Of a stretch of 64,000 nucleotides of DNA, positions 51,690 to 60,695 are shown in pieces (the stretch's first letter is position 1; every line of letters begins with the position of its first letter). This stretch comes from CAVTHK01 sp964552235 (GTDB taxonomy: Bacteria > Spirochaetota > Spirochaetia > SZUA-6 > CAVTHK01): positions 1 through 64,000 of the forward strand of contig CAZKGO010000004.1 in assembly GCA_964552235.1 (NCBI GenBank), given 5' to 3'. The notes beneath the pieces are model-generated. The model had not been told where the DNA came from and made no database searches. It saw nothing but the letters and a program-made list of their open reading frames with translations. A program made the translations under genes and the position numbers.

Positions 51690-52703
51690 ATGAGCAGTGT
51701 GTTCCAAGAAAAGGTGCTCCTGATCACGGGCGGGACAGGCTCGTTCGGCAACGCAGTGCTGAAACGGTACCTGGATACCGACATCGGCGAGATCCGCATC
51801 TTCAGCCGCGACGAGAAGAAGCAGAACGACATGCGCGAGCTCTACCGCAGCGCCAAGATCAAGTACTACGTCGGCGACGTGAGAGACCTGGCCAGCGTCG
51901 AAGCGGCGATGGACGGCGTCGATTATGTATTTCACGCCGCCGCGCTCAAGCAGGTTCCATCGTGCGAATTCCATCCGCTGGAGGCGGTCAAGACCAACGT
52001 GCTCGGCGCTGAGAACGTGCTCGAGGCCGCCGTGCGCAGTCGGGTCAAGCGCGTGATCGTCCTCAGCACGGACAAGGCGGTGTATCCTATCAACGCCATG
52101 GGCATGACCAAGGCCCTCATGGAGAAGATCATGGTGGCGAAATCGCGCAGTGCGTCCAGCCAGACCGTCGTCTGCGCGACGCGATACGGCAACGTGATGG
52201 CTTCGCGAGGATCGGTCATCCCGCTCTTCGTCGACCAGATCCGGTCGGGAAAGCCGATCACCATGACCGATCCGAGGATGACGCGCTTCATGATGCATCT
52301 CGACGAAGCCGTGGAGCTGGTGATGTACGCGTTCCAGAACGCCCTGCCCGGGGACATCTTCGTCAAGAAGGCTCCGGCCGCCACCATCGGCGACCTCGCT
52401 GCAGCCCTGATGGACCTGTTCAAGGCAGAGACCGAGCCGCGCGTGATCGGAACGCGCCACGGCGAGAAGCTCTTCGAGACTCTCGTCAACAGGGAGGAGA
52501 TGGTCCGGGCCGAAGACCTTTCGGACTACTTCCGAATTCCCGCCGACTCGAGGGATCTGAACTACGGTCGCTACTTTACCGAGGGGCAGGAGGAGATCAG
52601 CCGCCACGAGGACTACACGTCCCACAACACCAGGAGACTGACGGTAGCCGAGATCAAGGAGCTGCTCCTGACGCTGGACGAGGTCAAGGCGGCACTATGC
52701 TGA
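51690..52703 (+). CDS. UDP-GlcNAc 4,6-dehydratase/5-epimerase (FnlA/CapE/WbjB type)
   Basis: This enzyme makes the 4-keto-6-deoxy-L-talo intermediate of UDP-L-FucNAc. The 337-residue inverting SDR has ITGGTGSFGNAVLKRYL, FSRDEKKQNDMRELY, HAAALKQVPSCEFHPLEAVK and VLSTDKAVYPINAMGMTKAL. In the last of these, Met takes the place of the usual catalytic Tyr before TKxxMEK, as in this subfamily. It starts 6 bases after the RmlD-like gene and overlaps the 2-epimerase gene by 7 bases. Confidence 0.88.
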   Translation: MSSVFQEKVLLITGGTGSFGNAVLKRYLDTDIGEIRIFSRDEKKQNDMRELYRSAKIKYYVGDVRDLASVEAAMDGVDYVFHAAALKQVPSCEFHPLEAVKTNVLGAENVLEAAVRSRVKRVIVLSTDKAVYPINAMGMTKALMEKIMVAKSRSASSQTVVCATRYGNVMASRGSVIPLFVDQIRSGKPITMTDPRMTRFMMHLDEAVELVMYAFQNALPGDIFVKKAPAATIGDLAAALMDLFKAETEPRVIGTRHGEKLFETLVNREEMVRAEDLSDYFRIPADSRDLNYGRYFTEGQEEISRHEDYTSHNTRRLTVAEIKELLLTLDEVKAALC

Positions 52704-53824
52704 ACGTGATGACGATCGTCGGCACCCGGCCGGAGATCATCAAGCTCAGCCGCGTGATCGCCGAGCTCGACCTTCATACCAGGCACACCCTCGTCCATAC
52801 GGGGCAGAACTACGACTACGAGCTGAACCAGGTGTTCTTCGAGGAGATGGGCATCCGCAAGCCGGACCGTTTCCTGGAGGCCGCAGCCGCCACGCCCGCG
52901 GAGACGATCGCGAACGTGATCGCCCGCTGCGACCGCGTGCTTGCCGAGATCTCGCCTGAAGCGCTGCTGATCTATGGCGATACGAACAGCTCGCTTTCAG
53001 TAATACCGGCCAAGCGTCGCAGGATACCGATCTTCCACATGGAGGCTGGCAACCGCTGCTTCGACCAACGGGTTCCAGAAGAGATCAACCGTAAGATCGT
53101 CGATCACCTGAGCGACATCAACATGCCCCTGACGGAGCGCGCGCGGCAGTACCTGCTCGCCGAGGGGCTGCCCGGAGAGCGGATCATCAAGACCGGGTCC
53201 TGCCTCAAGGAGGTGCTGGGTTTCTACCGAGACAAGATCGAGAAGTCCACGGTTCTCGCCAGGCTGGGGTTGAAGAGCCGCCGCTACTTCGTCCTGAGCT
53301 GCCATCGGGAAGAGAACGTCGATTCCCCCGAGCACGTGGAAGGCCTGATCGCCAGCATCAACCGGGTGGCCGCGAAATACCGCGTGCCGGTCATTTTCTC
53401 GGTGCATCCCCGAACCGCCAAGAGGCTGTCGACCCTCGCCGCGGGCGCGATCGATGGGCGCGCTGTCCTGATGAAGCCTCTCGGCTACTTTGACTATGTC
53501 CGGCTTCAGATGGAAGCCTTCTGCGTCCTCTCCGACAGCGGAACCATCACGGAAGAGGCTTCGATTCTGTCGTTTCCCGCCGTCACGATTCGCGACGCCC
53601 ACGAGCGGCCGGAGGGCATGGACTCCGGCACCCTCGTCATGGCCGTCCTGAGGCCGCAGCGGGTGGTGGAGGCGATCGACCTCGTGACCGCGCACTTCGA
53701 TCCCCGAGCGAGAACCTTTCCTGTCGTACCCGACTACGACGTGGAGAACGTCTCGAAGAAAGTGGTGCGCATCATCCAGAGCTACGTCGACTATGTGAAC
53801 CGCACTGTGTGGTCCCGGCCATGA
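52697..53824 (+). CDS. UDP-N-acetyl-L-talosamine 2-epimerase (FnlC/CapG/WbjD type)
   Basis: The 375-residue protein belongs to the WecB fold: TIVGTRPEIIKLSRVIAEL, VHTGQNYDYELNQVFFEEMG, IYGDTNSSLSV, FHMEAGNRCFDQRVPEEINR and SCHREENVDSPEHVEGL. The GNRCFDQRVPEE variant and the neighbouring FnlA-like and RmlD-like genes mark it as the UDP-L-FucNAc enzyme rather than WecB itself. A separate WecB-like gene is at 58381. ATGA couples it to the disrupted gene downstream. Confidence 0.87.
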   Translation: MLNVMTIVGTRPEIIKLSRVIAELDLHTRHTLVHTGQNYDYELNQVFFEEMGIRKPDRFLEAAAATPAETIANVIARCDRVLAEISPEALLIYGDTNSSLSVIPAKRRRIPIFHMEAGNRCFDQRVPEEINRKIVDHLSDINMPLTERARQYLLAEGLPGERIIKTGSCLKEVLGFYRDKIEKSTVLARLGLKSRRYFVLSCHREENVDSPEHVEGLIASINRVAAKYRVPVIFSVHPRTAKRLSTLAAGAIDGRAVLMKPLGYFDYVRLQMEAFCVLSDSGTITEEASILSFPAVTIRDAHERPEGMDSGTLVMAVLRPQRVVEAIDLVTAHFDPRARTFPVVPDYDVENVSKKVVRIIQSYVDYVNRTVWSRP

Positions 53825-54775
53825 TACGAGTAATCCGGGCCATCCGAAGGAAGGTCCACAAGCGCTTCGGCGCTCTGGTCGAGGGGCCGCTGGCCCGCCT
53901 GCTCTATCGCCGCGGCTATCATGTCCTGCCGCGCCACTACTACTCTCCGATCCCGGAGGCGGAGGATCTCGTCTTCGAGATCACCACGACCATGCCGGGG
54001 ATCGACCACGACCATGCCGGGGATCGAGATCGACGACGCGAAGCTCGAGGCCTGGGCGGCCGCGGCCGCCGCGTACAACGGGGAGTTCGCGGCCTTCCCC
54101 TTGAATCCTGTTGCCGACCCCCACCAGTACGCCGTTCTGAACGGGAGCTTCATGGCTGTCGACGGCAACCTGTACTACGGGGCCATCAGGGCTCTCGCCC
54201 CGAAGCGCATCGTCGAAATAGGCTCGGGGAACTCCACGCTCCTCGCAGTCGAGGCGGTCAAACGAAACGCCGCTGAGGGCAGGCAGGCGTCGCAGATCAC
54301 CTGCGTGGAGCCCTATCGGCACGAGCGTCTTCGAGGGCTGCCCTTCGTCCAGGTGCTTCGCAAGAAGGTCCAGGGAATGCCCGTCGACTTCTTCCAAGGT
54401 CTCGAGAGCGGCGACATCCTCTTCATAGACTCGAGCCACGCACTGCGCTCCGGCGGCGACGTGTGGTGGGAATACTGCGAGATCCTTCCGCGGCTGCCCG
54501 CAGGAGTCCTCGTGCATGTCCATGACATCTCCCTGCCGAGGCCCTACCCGAGGGTCTACTTCGAGCAGAAGCTCTTCTGGACCGAGCAGTACCTGCTCCA
54601 GGCGTTTTTGTGCTTCAACCGCCGTTTCGAGGTCCTGTGGGCGGGGAACTACTTCGAGACCAGGCACCCCGGGCGGCTCCAGGAGCTGTTCCCTGTCTTT
54701 GCCGACATGAGGCGCAGCTTTCCCCAGTCTGAGCCTTCGAGCTTCTGGATGCGGTCCCTCGCGGAGCGAACGTGA
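53821..54775 (+). pseudogene. Methyltransferase-type gene frameshifted by a 22-bp tandem duplication
   Basis: The first frame (ATG 53821, overlapping the previous stop) runs through LVEGPLARLLYRRGYHVLPR to ITTTMPGI. The continuing frame resumes at TTTMPGIEIDDAKLEAW and shows a SAM-type core: AIRALAPKRIVEIGSGNSTL, ITCVEPYRHERLR, DILFIDSSHALRSGGDVWWE and VHVHDISLPRPYPRVYFEQK. A perfect 22-bp tandem copy (53984-54027) separates the frames. Deleting one copy gives a single 310-codon frame that ends at 54775 in a GTGA overlap with the next gene. An internal ATG at 54014 could still yield a ~253-residue C-terminal product containing the whole SAM core. Confidence 0.85.
53984..54027. repeat. Perfect 22-bp tandem duplication
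   Basis: The unit starts CCACGACCATG and ends GGGATCGA. Copies are 53984-54005 and 54006-54027 with no difference. Twenty-two is not a multiple of three, so the duplication shifts the frame of the host gene. Tandem copies like this arise by slippage and can be lost the same way. Confidence 0.95.
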
Positions 54776-55752
54776 AGGAACCCCTCGTCTCCATAGTGAT
54801 TCCTGTCTACAACGGCGGGGACTTCCTCCGCGAGGCGATCGACAGCGCGCTTGCCCAGAGCTACGGCAACACGGAGGTCCTGGTCGTCGACGACGGCTCG
54901 AACGACGGCGGAAGGACGCGGTCCATCGCGCTCTCCTACGGGGAGCGCATCCGCTATCTCGCCAAGCCCAACGGCGGAGTGTCGTCGGCGCTGAACGAAG
55001 GAATCCGCGGGATGCGGGGCCAGTTCTTCTCCTGGCTCAGCCATGACGACCTGTACCTGCCGGACAAGGTCGAGTCCCAGGTTCGGCTCTACCGCGGCCT
55101 GGACGACCCGCGGTCGGTCGTCTACTGCGACCAGATGCGCATCGACGCAAGCGGTGCGTTGCTGGAAGAGCAGCCCGCCCATCCTGCCGTAGACGACACC
55201 CGTTTCCTCTACTCGATCCTAAAGAGCCGCTGGATGGGCGGCTGCACGCTGCTGATTCCCCGGCGGGCCTTCGAAGAGTGCGGAGTCTTCGACGAGTCTC
55301 TGAAGACCGTCCAGGACTACCACCTGTGGTACCGGTTCATTCTCGGGGGCTACCGGTTCGTGCACAACGCGCAGGTCGGGGTCTACAGCCGCGTTCACCG
55401 GGGCCAGGACTCGCGCCGCAAGAAGGACCTGCACGCCTCTGAGAAAGAGCAGCTCTTCTCGTGGGTCGCCGATACCTTTCCCGCCCGCCTGATTTGCGCC
55501 GGCATCGACGATCGAGCCGTCGCCCTGCTGAACCTGGCCCTTTCCTACAAGCAGCAACGCCTCGCAGAGGCATACAAGAGGTTTCTCTCGTTGGCGGTGG
55601 AGAACCTCACGATCAAGAGGCCCGCAGCATACCTGGCGCTGATCCGCGCGGTCCTGTGGAATCGCTCCGCCGCAGCCGCCTGGAAGAAGCTCAAGCGCGC
55701 GGTTGCCAGGTCCTCGCGGGGGCGCCGATCGAGAGCGGTCGACCTTCGGTGA
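54772..55752 (+). CDS. Glycosyltransferase family 2 protein
   Basis: The 326-residue GT-A protein has SIVIPVYNGGDFLREAIDSA, VLVVDDGSNDGG, PNGGVSSALNEGIRG, the DXD-like SWLSHDDLYLPDK, and the acceptor-side ESLKTVQDYHLWYRF (the ED/QD-W motif). A basic helical tail (AWKKLKRAVARSSRGRRSRA) may contact the membrane. GTGA overlaps link it to genes on both sides. Linkage is unknown. Confidence 0.9.
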   Translation: MKEPLVSIVIPVYNGGDFLREAIDSALAQSYGNTEVLVVDDGSNDGGRTRSIALSYGERIRYLAKPNGGVSSALNEGIRGMRGQFFSWLSHDDLYLPDKVESQVRLYRGLDDPRSVVYCDQMRIDASGALLEEQPAHPAVDDTRFLYSILKSRWMGGCTLLIPRRAFEECGVFDESLKTVQDYHLWYRFILGGYRFVHNAQVGVYSRVHRGQDSRRKKDLHASEKEQLFSWVADTFPARLICAGIDDRAVALLNLALSYKQQRLAEAYKRFLSLAVENLTIKRPAAYLALIRAVLWNRSAAAAWKKLKRAVARSSRGRRSRAVDLR

Positions 55753-56927
55753 AAGTCCTCTATGTCACGCGCGTCTTCCCCGCGGCGTCCAGTCCATCGA
55801 AAGGAGCCTTTCTCGTCGAACGGGTCAGGTCCCTCGTCCGCGAAGGTGTTACGGTGGACGTCGCCCGTCCGAACGCGATTCTGCGCCGCCCCTTCTCGTT
55901 GCGGGTCGCCAGACCGTACAGCCTGCGCGACATCGGCTACGACTTCGACTGCCTCGTGCGCCCGGCCAACTGGCTGAACGCGCCGTGGGTCGACCCGGCA
56001 ACCGCCGTCAGTGCGAGCCTGCATCGCCTGATCCAGCGGCACCGGTACGACATCGTCCACGGCCATTTCCTCTTTGAAGCCGCGGCCCTCCTGTCTCTGA
56101 AAAGGCGATACGGCGTCCCTTATGTCGTCACGGCCCACGGCAGCGACGTGCATTCTCTGCCCGGCAGAGACCCTGCATTTCGGGAGTCCATGGTCGAGTG
56201 CCTGGAGAATGCGTGCCGGGCCATTTTTGTCTCGCGGGCGCTTCTCGAACAGGCGCGGTCCCTGGGCTACAGCGGCAAAGCAGCGGTCGTGATCCCCAAC
56301 GGCGTGAGCGACCGCTTTCTCGGCGACCCGGCGGCGCTTGGTGAGGATACGCGTCCCCGCCCGCCGGTTGTCGGGTTCATCGGCAATCTCGTCGAGACAA
56401 AGGGAGCCGACCGGCTCCCAGGGGTTTTCGCCCGCGTGCGCGCCCTGGAGCCGCAGGCGAGGTTCATCGTCGTGGGCGACGGCCCGCTCGCCGCTAGTCT
56501 CAAGACACAGATTCACGATGGCGGCCTCGATGATTACGTCCAGTGCGTCGGTCGCCTTGCGCATGACGATATCCCGGATGCTCTCGACCGCATGAGCGTC
56601 CTGGTCTCGCCGAGCCGTGCCGAAGGCTGGGGCGTGGCTCTGCTCGAGGCCTTTTCCAGGGGCGTAAGCGTTGTGGCCACGGACACCGGAGGGATCCCCG
56701 AAGCTCTCGGCGGACTGGGGCGTCTTGTACGGGACGGAAGCGGCTACGAGGCGCGCTTCGCTCAGGCCGTTGTTGACGAACTGCATGATCCCACGCCTCA
56801 GCGAGCCTTGCTTCAGAGGGCGGCTTCATTCGCTTGGAGCGAAGTGATCCATCGGGAAATCGCCCTCTATCGGGACGCGCTCGCGGACGGGTCCGCAGTC
56901 GATCGGAAGCACGGGCGGGAGCAGTAG
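55749..56927 (+). CDS. Glycosyltransferase family 4 protein
   Basis: The 392-residue GT-B protein has VTRVFPAASSPSKGAFLVER, the acceptor-domain VVTAHGSDVHSLPG, the mid-protein VVIPNGVSDRF, GFIGNLVETKGADRLPGVFA, and the donor-site EX7E-type region SPSRAEGWGVALLEAFSRG. Start is GTG, overlapping the previous stop (GTGA). The 223-base gap after it contains a dehydrogenase relic. Confidence 0.9.
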   Translation: MKVLYVTRVFPAASSPSKGAFLVERVRSLVREGVTVDVARPNAILRRPFSLRVARPYSLRDIGYDFDCLVRPANWLNAPWVDPATAVSASLHRLIQRHRYDIVHGHFLFEAAALLSLKRRYGVPYVVTAHGSDVHSLPGRDPAFRESMVECLENACRAIFVSRALLEQARSLGYSGKAAVVIPNGVSDRFLGDPAALGEDTRPRPPVVGFIGNLVETKGADRLPGVFARVRALEPQARFIVVGDGPLAASLKTQIHDGGLDDYVQCVGRLAHDDIPDALDRMSVLVSPSRAEGWGVALLEAFSRGVSVVATDTGGIPEALGGLGRLVRDGSGYEARFAQAVVDELHDPTPQRALLQRAASFAWSEVIHREIALYRDALADGSAVDRKHGREQ

Positions 56928-56995
56928 GTTGACGAGTCGTTCAGCGCACTTCTCAAGAGGACCGAAAGCCGGCAGATTCCTACCTGCGAACGGCA

Positions 56996-57148
56996 GGCGC
57001 TTCGGAGACTCTCGCCGGGGCCGACTGCGTCGTGATCACCACAGACCACAGCGCCGTTGACCCGCAGATCATCATGGAGCATGCGCGACTCATCGTGGAC
57101 CTCCGCAACATGATCAGGAAAGCGCTTGCCCACATGATGAAGCTCTGA
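56996..57148 (+). pseudogene. 3' relic of a UDP-ManNAc/UDP-glucose dehydrogenase-type gene
   Basis: The frame ending at the TGA 57146-57148 encodes ETLAGADCVVITTDHSAVDP, IIMEHARLIVDLRNMIRKAL and AHMMKL. This is the C-terminal NAD/UDP-binding segment of WecC/Ugd-type nucleotide-sugar dehydrogenases (usual form: ADCVVI-TDH then VVDTRN). Some 370 upstream codons of a normal gene are missing. The stretch back to 56928 is open but unlike any part of the family. It lies close to an intact wecB-like gene, its usual partner. Confidence 0.75.
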
Positions 57149-57150
57149 CG

Positions 57151-58347
57151 GTGAAGATGCCTATGGACCGAAACGCTCCGGGAGGCGCAGCCAGGCCGAG
57201 GAGCATCGCCCACGTCAACTACGCGCCCGCAGGCGGGATCGACCGCAAGATACGCGCCGAAGCCTCGGCAGCGGAATCCCTCGGCATCCCGCTGCACTTC
57301 TACCTGATGAACCAGCCGGCGGCGCTCGACGAGGGCAACTTCCACTGCCGCCCCGGCAATGAGAGCGGCGGCGGCCTGCTGCGCTACCTGCGGAACAACG
57401 TCCGCAAGCTTCGCGCCATCGAACCCATCGTGTCCTCCCACGACGGGGTCATACTGCGGTTTCCCAAGGTTCCCTTCAGCTATCCGCTCCTGTTTGCCCG
57501 CCACGGCCGCAAGATCGTCACTGAGCACCACACCGACGAGGTGGGCGAGCTCAAGACGAGCCGATTGCTGCGCCGCCGTCTGCTGTCGGTGCCCGTCGGC
57601 CTCGTGAGCGCCTGGATACTCAAGCGCGCCGCCGGGCTGACGGCCATCACGGACGAGCTGCGGCTCGTCGAGCTGCGCAAGGCGGGCGGCAAGCTCTCGC
57701 GCACGATCGGCAACGGGGTCTGGGTGAGGGAGATCGCGCAGACAGGCTTTGTGCCTTTCGACGGCCGGACGCTGCGCCTGGTCTTTGTCGCGTCGCGGTT
57801 CCAGCCGTGGCATGGCCTCGATCGGCTGCTGGCCGCGATGCGGGCTTACGAGGGAGACGTCACTGTCGAGCTCGATCTGGTGGGCGAGGTTGACGGCGAT
57901 GCGCGTGCTGAGGCTGCCCGGGTCAACCTGCTCCGCAACCGCCGAGTCCTGCTGTCGGGCCCGCGGTTCGGAAAGGAGCTGGATGAGCGTTTCCAGGAGG
58001 CCAACGCGGCGGTCGCCTCGCTGGCGCTTCATCGAAACCGCATGCATGAGGGCTCGACTCTCAAGGTCCGGGAGTACATGGCCCGCGGCATTCCCTTTGT
58101 GGTCGGCTACTTCGATCCCGATCTGGTCGGCGCAGAGGACTGCACGCTGAGCGTTGCAGCCGACGAGACGCCGCTGGACGTGGCGCAGATCGTGGATTTC
58201 GCTCAGCGCACGTCGCGTTCGGGCGCGGCCCTTTCGATCCGCATGCGGCAGTTCGCGGCGGACAGACTGGATTGGTCCGCGAAGATCCGCCAGATGTACG
58301 AGTTCGCGGTGCAGGCCACGGCAGATTCGTCCGGCAACGCACGGTAG
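57151..58347 (+). CDS. GT-B glycosyltransferase-like protein
   Basis: The 398-residue protein starts near IAHVNYAPAGGIDRKIRAEA, then KIVTEHHTDEVGELKTSRLL, the mid-protein TIGNGVWVREI, LVFVASRFQPWHGLDRLLAA and KVREYMARGIPFVVGYFDPD. The order matches GT4-like glycosyltransferases, but the second Glu region is weak (HEGSTLKVREYMARG). The GTG start follows the dehydrogenase relic by 2 bases; ATGs at 57157 and 57163 are alternatives. No good ribosome-binding site is seen. Confidence 0.78.
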   Translation: MKMPMDRNAPGGAARPRSIAHVNYAPAGGIDRKIRAEASAAESLGIPLHFYLMNQPAALDEGNFHCRPGNESGGGLLRYLRNNVRKLRAIEPIVSSHDGVILRFPKVPFSYPLLFARHGRKIVTEHHTDEVGELKTSRLLRRRLLSVPVGLVSAWILKRAAGLTAITDELRLVELRKAGGKLSRTIGNGVWVREIAQTGFVPFDGRTLRLVFVASRFQPWHGLDRLLAAMRAYEGDVTVELDLVGEVDGDARAEAARVNLLRNRRVLLSGPRFGKELDERFQEANAAVASLALHRNRMHEGSTLKVREYMARGIPFVVGYFDPDLVGAEDCTLSVAADETPLDVAQIVDFAQRTSRSGAALSIRMRQFAADRLDWSAKIRQMYEFAVQATADSSGNAR

Positions 58348-58380
58348 GCGGGCATCCGGCGCACGAATGAGAGGTCACAG

Positions 58381-59535
58381 GTGAAGCTCTGTCTGGTAGC
58401 GGGCGCGCGGCCGAACTTCATGAAGCTCGCCCCGGTGGTCAAGGCGCTCGATAGGCACAACAGGAACGCGGCGCGGGCCATCTCACGCCTCATCGTCCAC
58501 ACCGGCCAGCACTACGACCGCAGGATGTCGGGCACGTTCTTTGAAGAGCTGGGGATACCGGACCCTGATGTGGACCTGGACGTCCGATCCGGCTCGCACG
58601 CTGCACAGACCGCGGAGATCATGAAGCGGTTCGAGCCGGTGTGCCAGGAACACAAGCCGAGCGATGTCCTGGTGGTCGGCGACGTCAACTCCACGCTGGC
58701 GTGCGCGCTCGTGGCCGCCAAGATGGGAATCCGCGTGATCCACGTCGAAGCCGGCCTCAGGAGCTTCGACCGAAGCATGCCGGAGGAGGTTAACCGGCTC
58801 CTCACCGACGCGCTTTCCGATCTGCTCTTCACAACAGAAGAGTCCGCCAACGCCAATCTCCGGCGCGAAGGCGTTGCGGACTCCAAGGTCAAGTTCGTCG
58901 GCAACGTGATGATCGACACCCTTCTGGAGTTCGCAGAGCGGGCGCGAGCCTCTCACACGCCTGTCCGCCTGGGGCTGCGGGCGCCGGGCGAGACCAGACC
59001 CCGGCCCTACGGCCTGGTGACGCTGCACAGGCCATCGAACGTCGACGATCGCCAGACCCTCACCCGGATCCTTGAGGCGATCAGGAGCGTGTCCGCCGCC
59101 CTTCCCGTGGTCTTCACCGTCCATCCAAGGACCGCCCAAAGGCTGGAGCAGTGGAACCTCCTGCACGGTCTCCACTGGCTGGAGGAGTCGGCGCAGCAGC
59201 CTCTTCTCGGACCCGGCCTGCACTGCACCGGCCCCCTCGGATACACGGATTTCCTCTCATTGATGGCGACGGCGCGGCTGGTGATCACCGATTCCGGCGG
59301 AATCCAGGAGGAGACGACTATTCTCGGCGTCGAGTGCGTGACCGTGCGCGAGAACACCGAACGCCCCATCACCGTCACGTGCGGCACCAACCGCGTCGTC
59401 GGCACCGATACCGAGCGGATCATCGAGGGGTGCAGGGAGGCTCTCGGACAGGTGCCCCGCGCCACGGCCCGCCCGCCGCTGTGGGACGGGCATGCAGCCG
59501 AGCGCATCGTGAGCGTGCTCGCAGCCGAATCATGA
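58381..59535 (+). CDS. wecB: UDP-N-acetylglucosamine 2-epimerase (non-hydrolysing)
   Basis: WecB interconverts UDP-GlcNAc and UDP-ManNAc. The 384-residue protein has LVAGARPNFMKLAPVVKAL, VHTGQHYDRRMSGTFFEELG, VVGDVNSTLACALVAAKMGI, HVEAGLRSFDRSMPEEVNR, TLHRPSNVDD and the terminal ITDSGGIQEETTILGVECVT. Start is GTG with GAGAGGT upstream. The usual partner dehydrogenase (WecC) exists here only as a relic, so UDP-ManNAc itself may be the sugar donor. ATGA couples it to the next glycosyltransferase. Confidence 0.92.
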   Translation: MKLCLVAGARPNFMKLAPVVKALDRHNRNAARAISRLIVHTGQHYDRRMSGTFFEELGIPDPDVDLDVRSGSHAAQTAEIMKRFEPVCQEHKPSDVLVVGDVNSTLACALVAAKMGIRVIHVEAGLRSFDRSMPEEVNRLLTDALSDLLFTTEESANANLRREGVADSKVKFVGNVMIDTLLEFAERARASHTPVRLGLRAPGETRPRPYGLVTLHRPSNVDDRQTLTRILEAIRSVSAALPVVFTVHPRTAQRLEQWNLLHGLHWLEESAQQPLLGPGLHCTGPLGYTDFLSLMATARLVITDSGGIQEETTILGVECVTVRENTERPITVTCGTNRVVGTDTERIIEGCREALGQVPRATARPPLWDGHAAERIVSVLAAES

Positions 59536-60695
59536 CCGTCGTCTGCGTCTACTTCAACCCGGTCGTCCGCACCGGCGGGCAGCGAAGGTACCTGGAGCTG
59601 GTCCAGCAGCTGGGCGCCCTCGGCCACGACGTCTTACTGATCAAGAGCGAAGCTCTCGACATTCCGCTGCGCGATTGCCGCGCTCTCGCCCTGCCCTTTC
59701 CCTCCGGTCCAAGCGTGGTCCCCTTCGCGCTGCGCTGCCTGGCAGCGCTCAGGCGCGGCCGCAGCGTCATCGCGCAGGCGATCCCGCGGGCCGACTGGGT
59801 GATGATCCACGGCGAAACGCACTTCTTTGCCGGCGCCTGGCTCAGCTCCCTGACGGGCGCCCGCCTTCTTTTTGCCTATCGCAACAACACCGTGTTCGAG
59901 GCCGGGATTTCTCTGAGGGAGAATCGGGGGCACCCCCTCAAGCAGGCCTCGATCGCTTTCGGCATACTCAAGTACCGATGCTACGAGCTGGCGATCGGCA
60001 GGAGAGCGGACGTCCTGGTCTTTCAGAGCACCTTCGACCAGGAGAGCTATCTCTGCCGCAACCCCGGCGCCCGGCCTAAGTGCGCGATCGTCCCGGGCAA
60101 CATCGGGGGGCCGCGTTTCCAGCCGCAGCACAACGACATCAACCGCAGCAAGGGCCTCAGGCGGCTGGCCTTTGTCGGCGGGCTCGGCGAGCGCAAGGGC
60201 GTCCGCTACCTCGTGCAGGCCGTGGAGCAGCTCGTGCGCCAGGGCAGCGACGTCGTCCTGGACGTGATCGGCGGCGATGCGACGCTGCCGCGCTGGCAGG
60301 CGCGCATCGAGGAGCGCGGTCTCGCCGACCGCATACGGCTGCTCGGCCGCCAGGCCGACCCCTTCCCCTTTATCGCTGCTGCGGACTTGGTGGTCGTGCC
60401 TTCGCTTTTCGACAGCTACCCCGACGTCGTGCTGGAAGCGCTGCACGTCGGCACTCCCGTCATCGGCAGCGCGGTCGGCGGGATCCCGGACATCCTGCGC
60501 TATGACGAGCTGCTGTTCGAGCCGCGCAGCGCCGAGGCGATCCGCGACAAGGTGGCCGCGATGATCGCCCGACCCGAGGCGTACCAGAGGGCGCGCGAGC
60601 TCTGCCGGGCGCGGCGCGAGCACTTCTACTTCGACTGGGCCCGCGCCTTCGAACGCCTCATGCCGGCGGCGCAGGCCGGAGGCGCAAGTCGATGA
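59532..60695 (+). CDS. Glycosyltransferase family 4 protein
   Basis: The 387-residue GT-B protein shows VCVYFNPVVRTGGQRRYLEL, MIHGETHFFAGAWLSSLTGA, LVFQSTFDQESYLCRNPGAR, AFVGGLGERKGVRYLVQAVE and the donor-site VVPSLFDSYPDVVLEALHVG with GTPVIGSAVGGIPDIL. I chose the ATG at 59532 because it overlaps the wecB stop and starts exactly at the first beta strand. ATGA couples it to the following unknown gene. Confidence 0.9.
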   Translation: MTVVCVYFNPVVRTGGQRRYLELVQQLGALGHDVLLIKSEALDIPLRDCRALALPFPSGPSVVPFALRCLAALRRGRSVIAQAIPRADWVMIHGETHFFAGAWLSSLTGARLLFAYRNNTVFEAGISLRENRGHPLKQASIAFGILKYRCYELAIGRRADVLVFQSTFDQESYLCRNPGARPKCAIVPGNIGGPRFQPQHNDINRSKGLRRLAFVGGLGERKGVRYLVQAVEQLVRQGSDVVLDVIGGDATLPRWQARIEERGLADRIRLLGRQADPFPFIAAADLVVVPSLFDSYPDVVLEALHVGTPVIGSAVGGIPDILRYDELLFEPRSAEAIRDKVAAMIARPEAYQRARELCRARREHFYFDWARAFERLMPAAQAGGASR

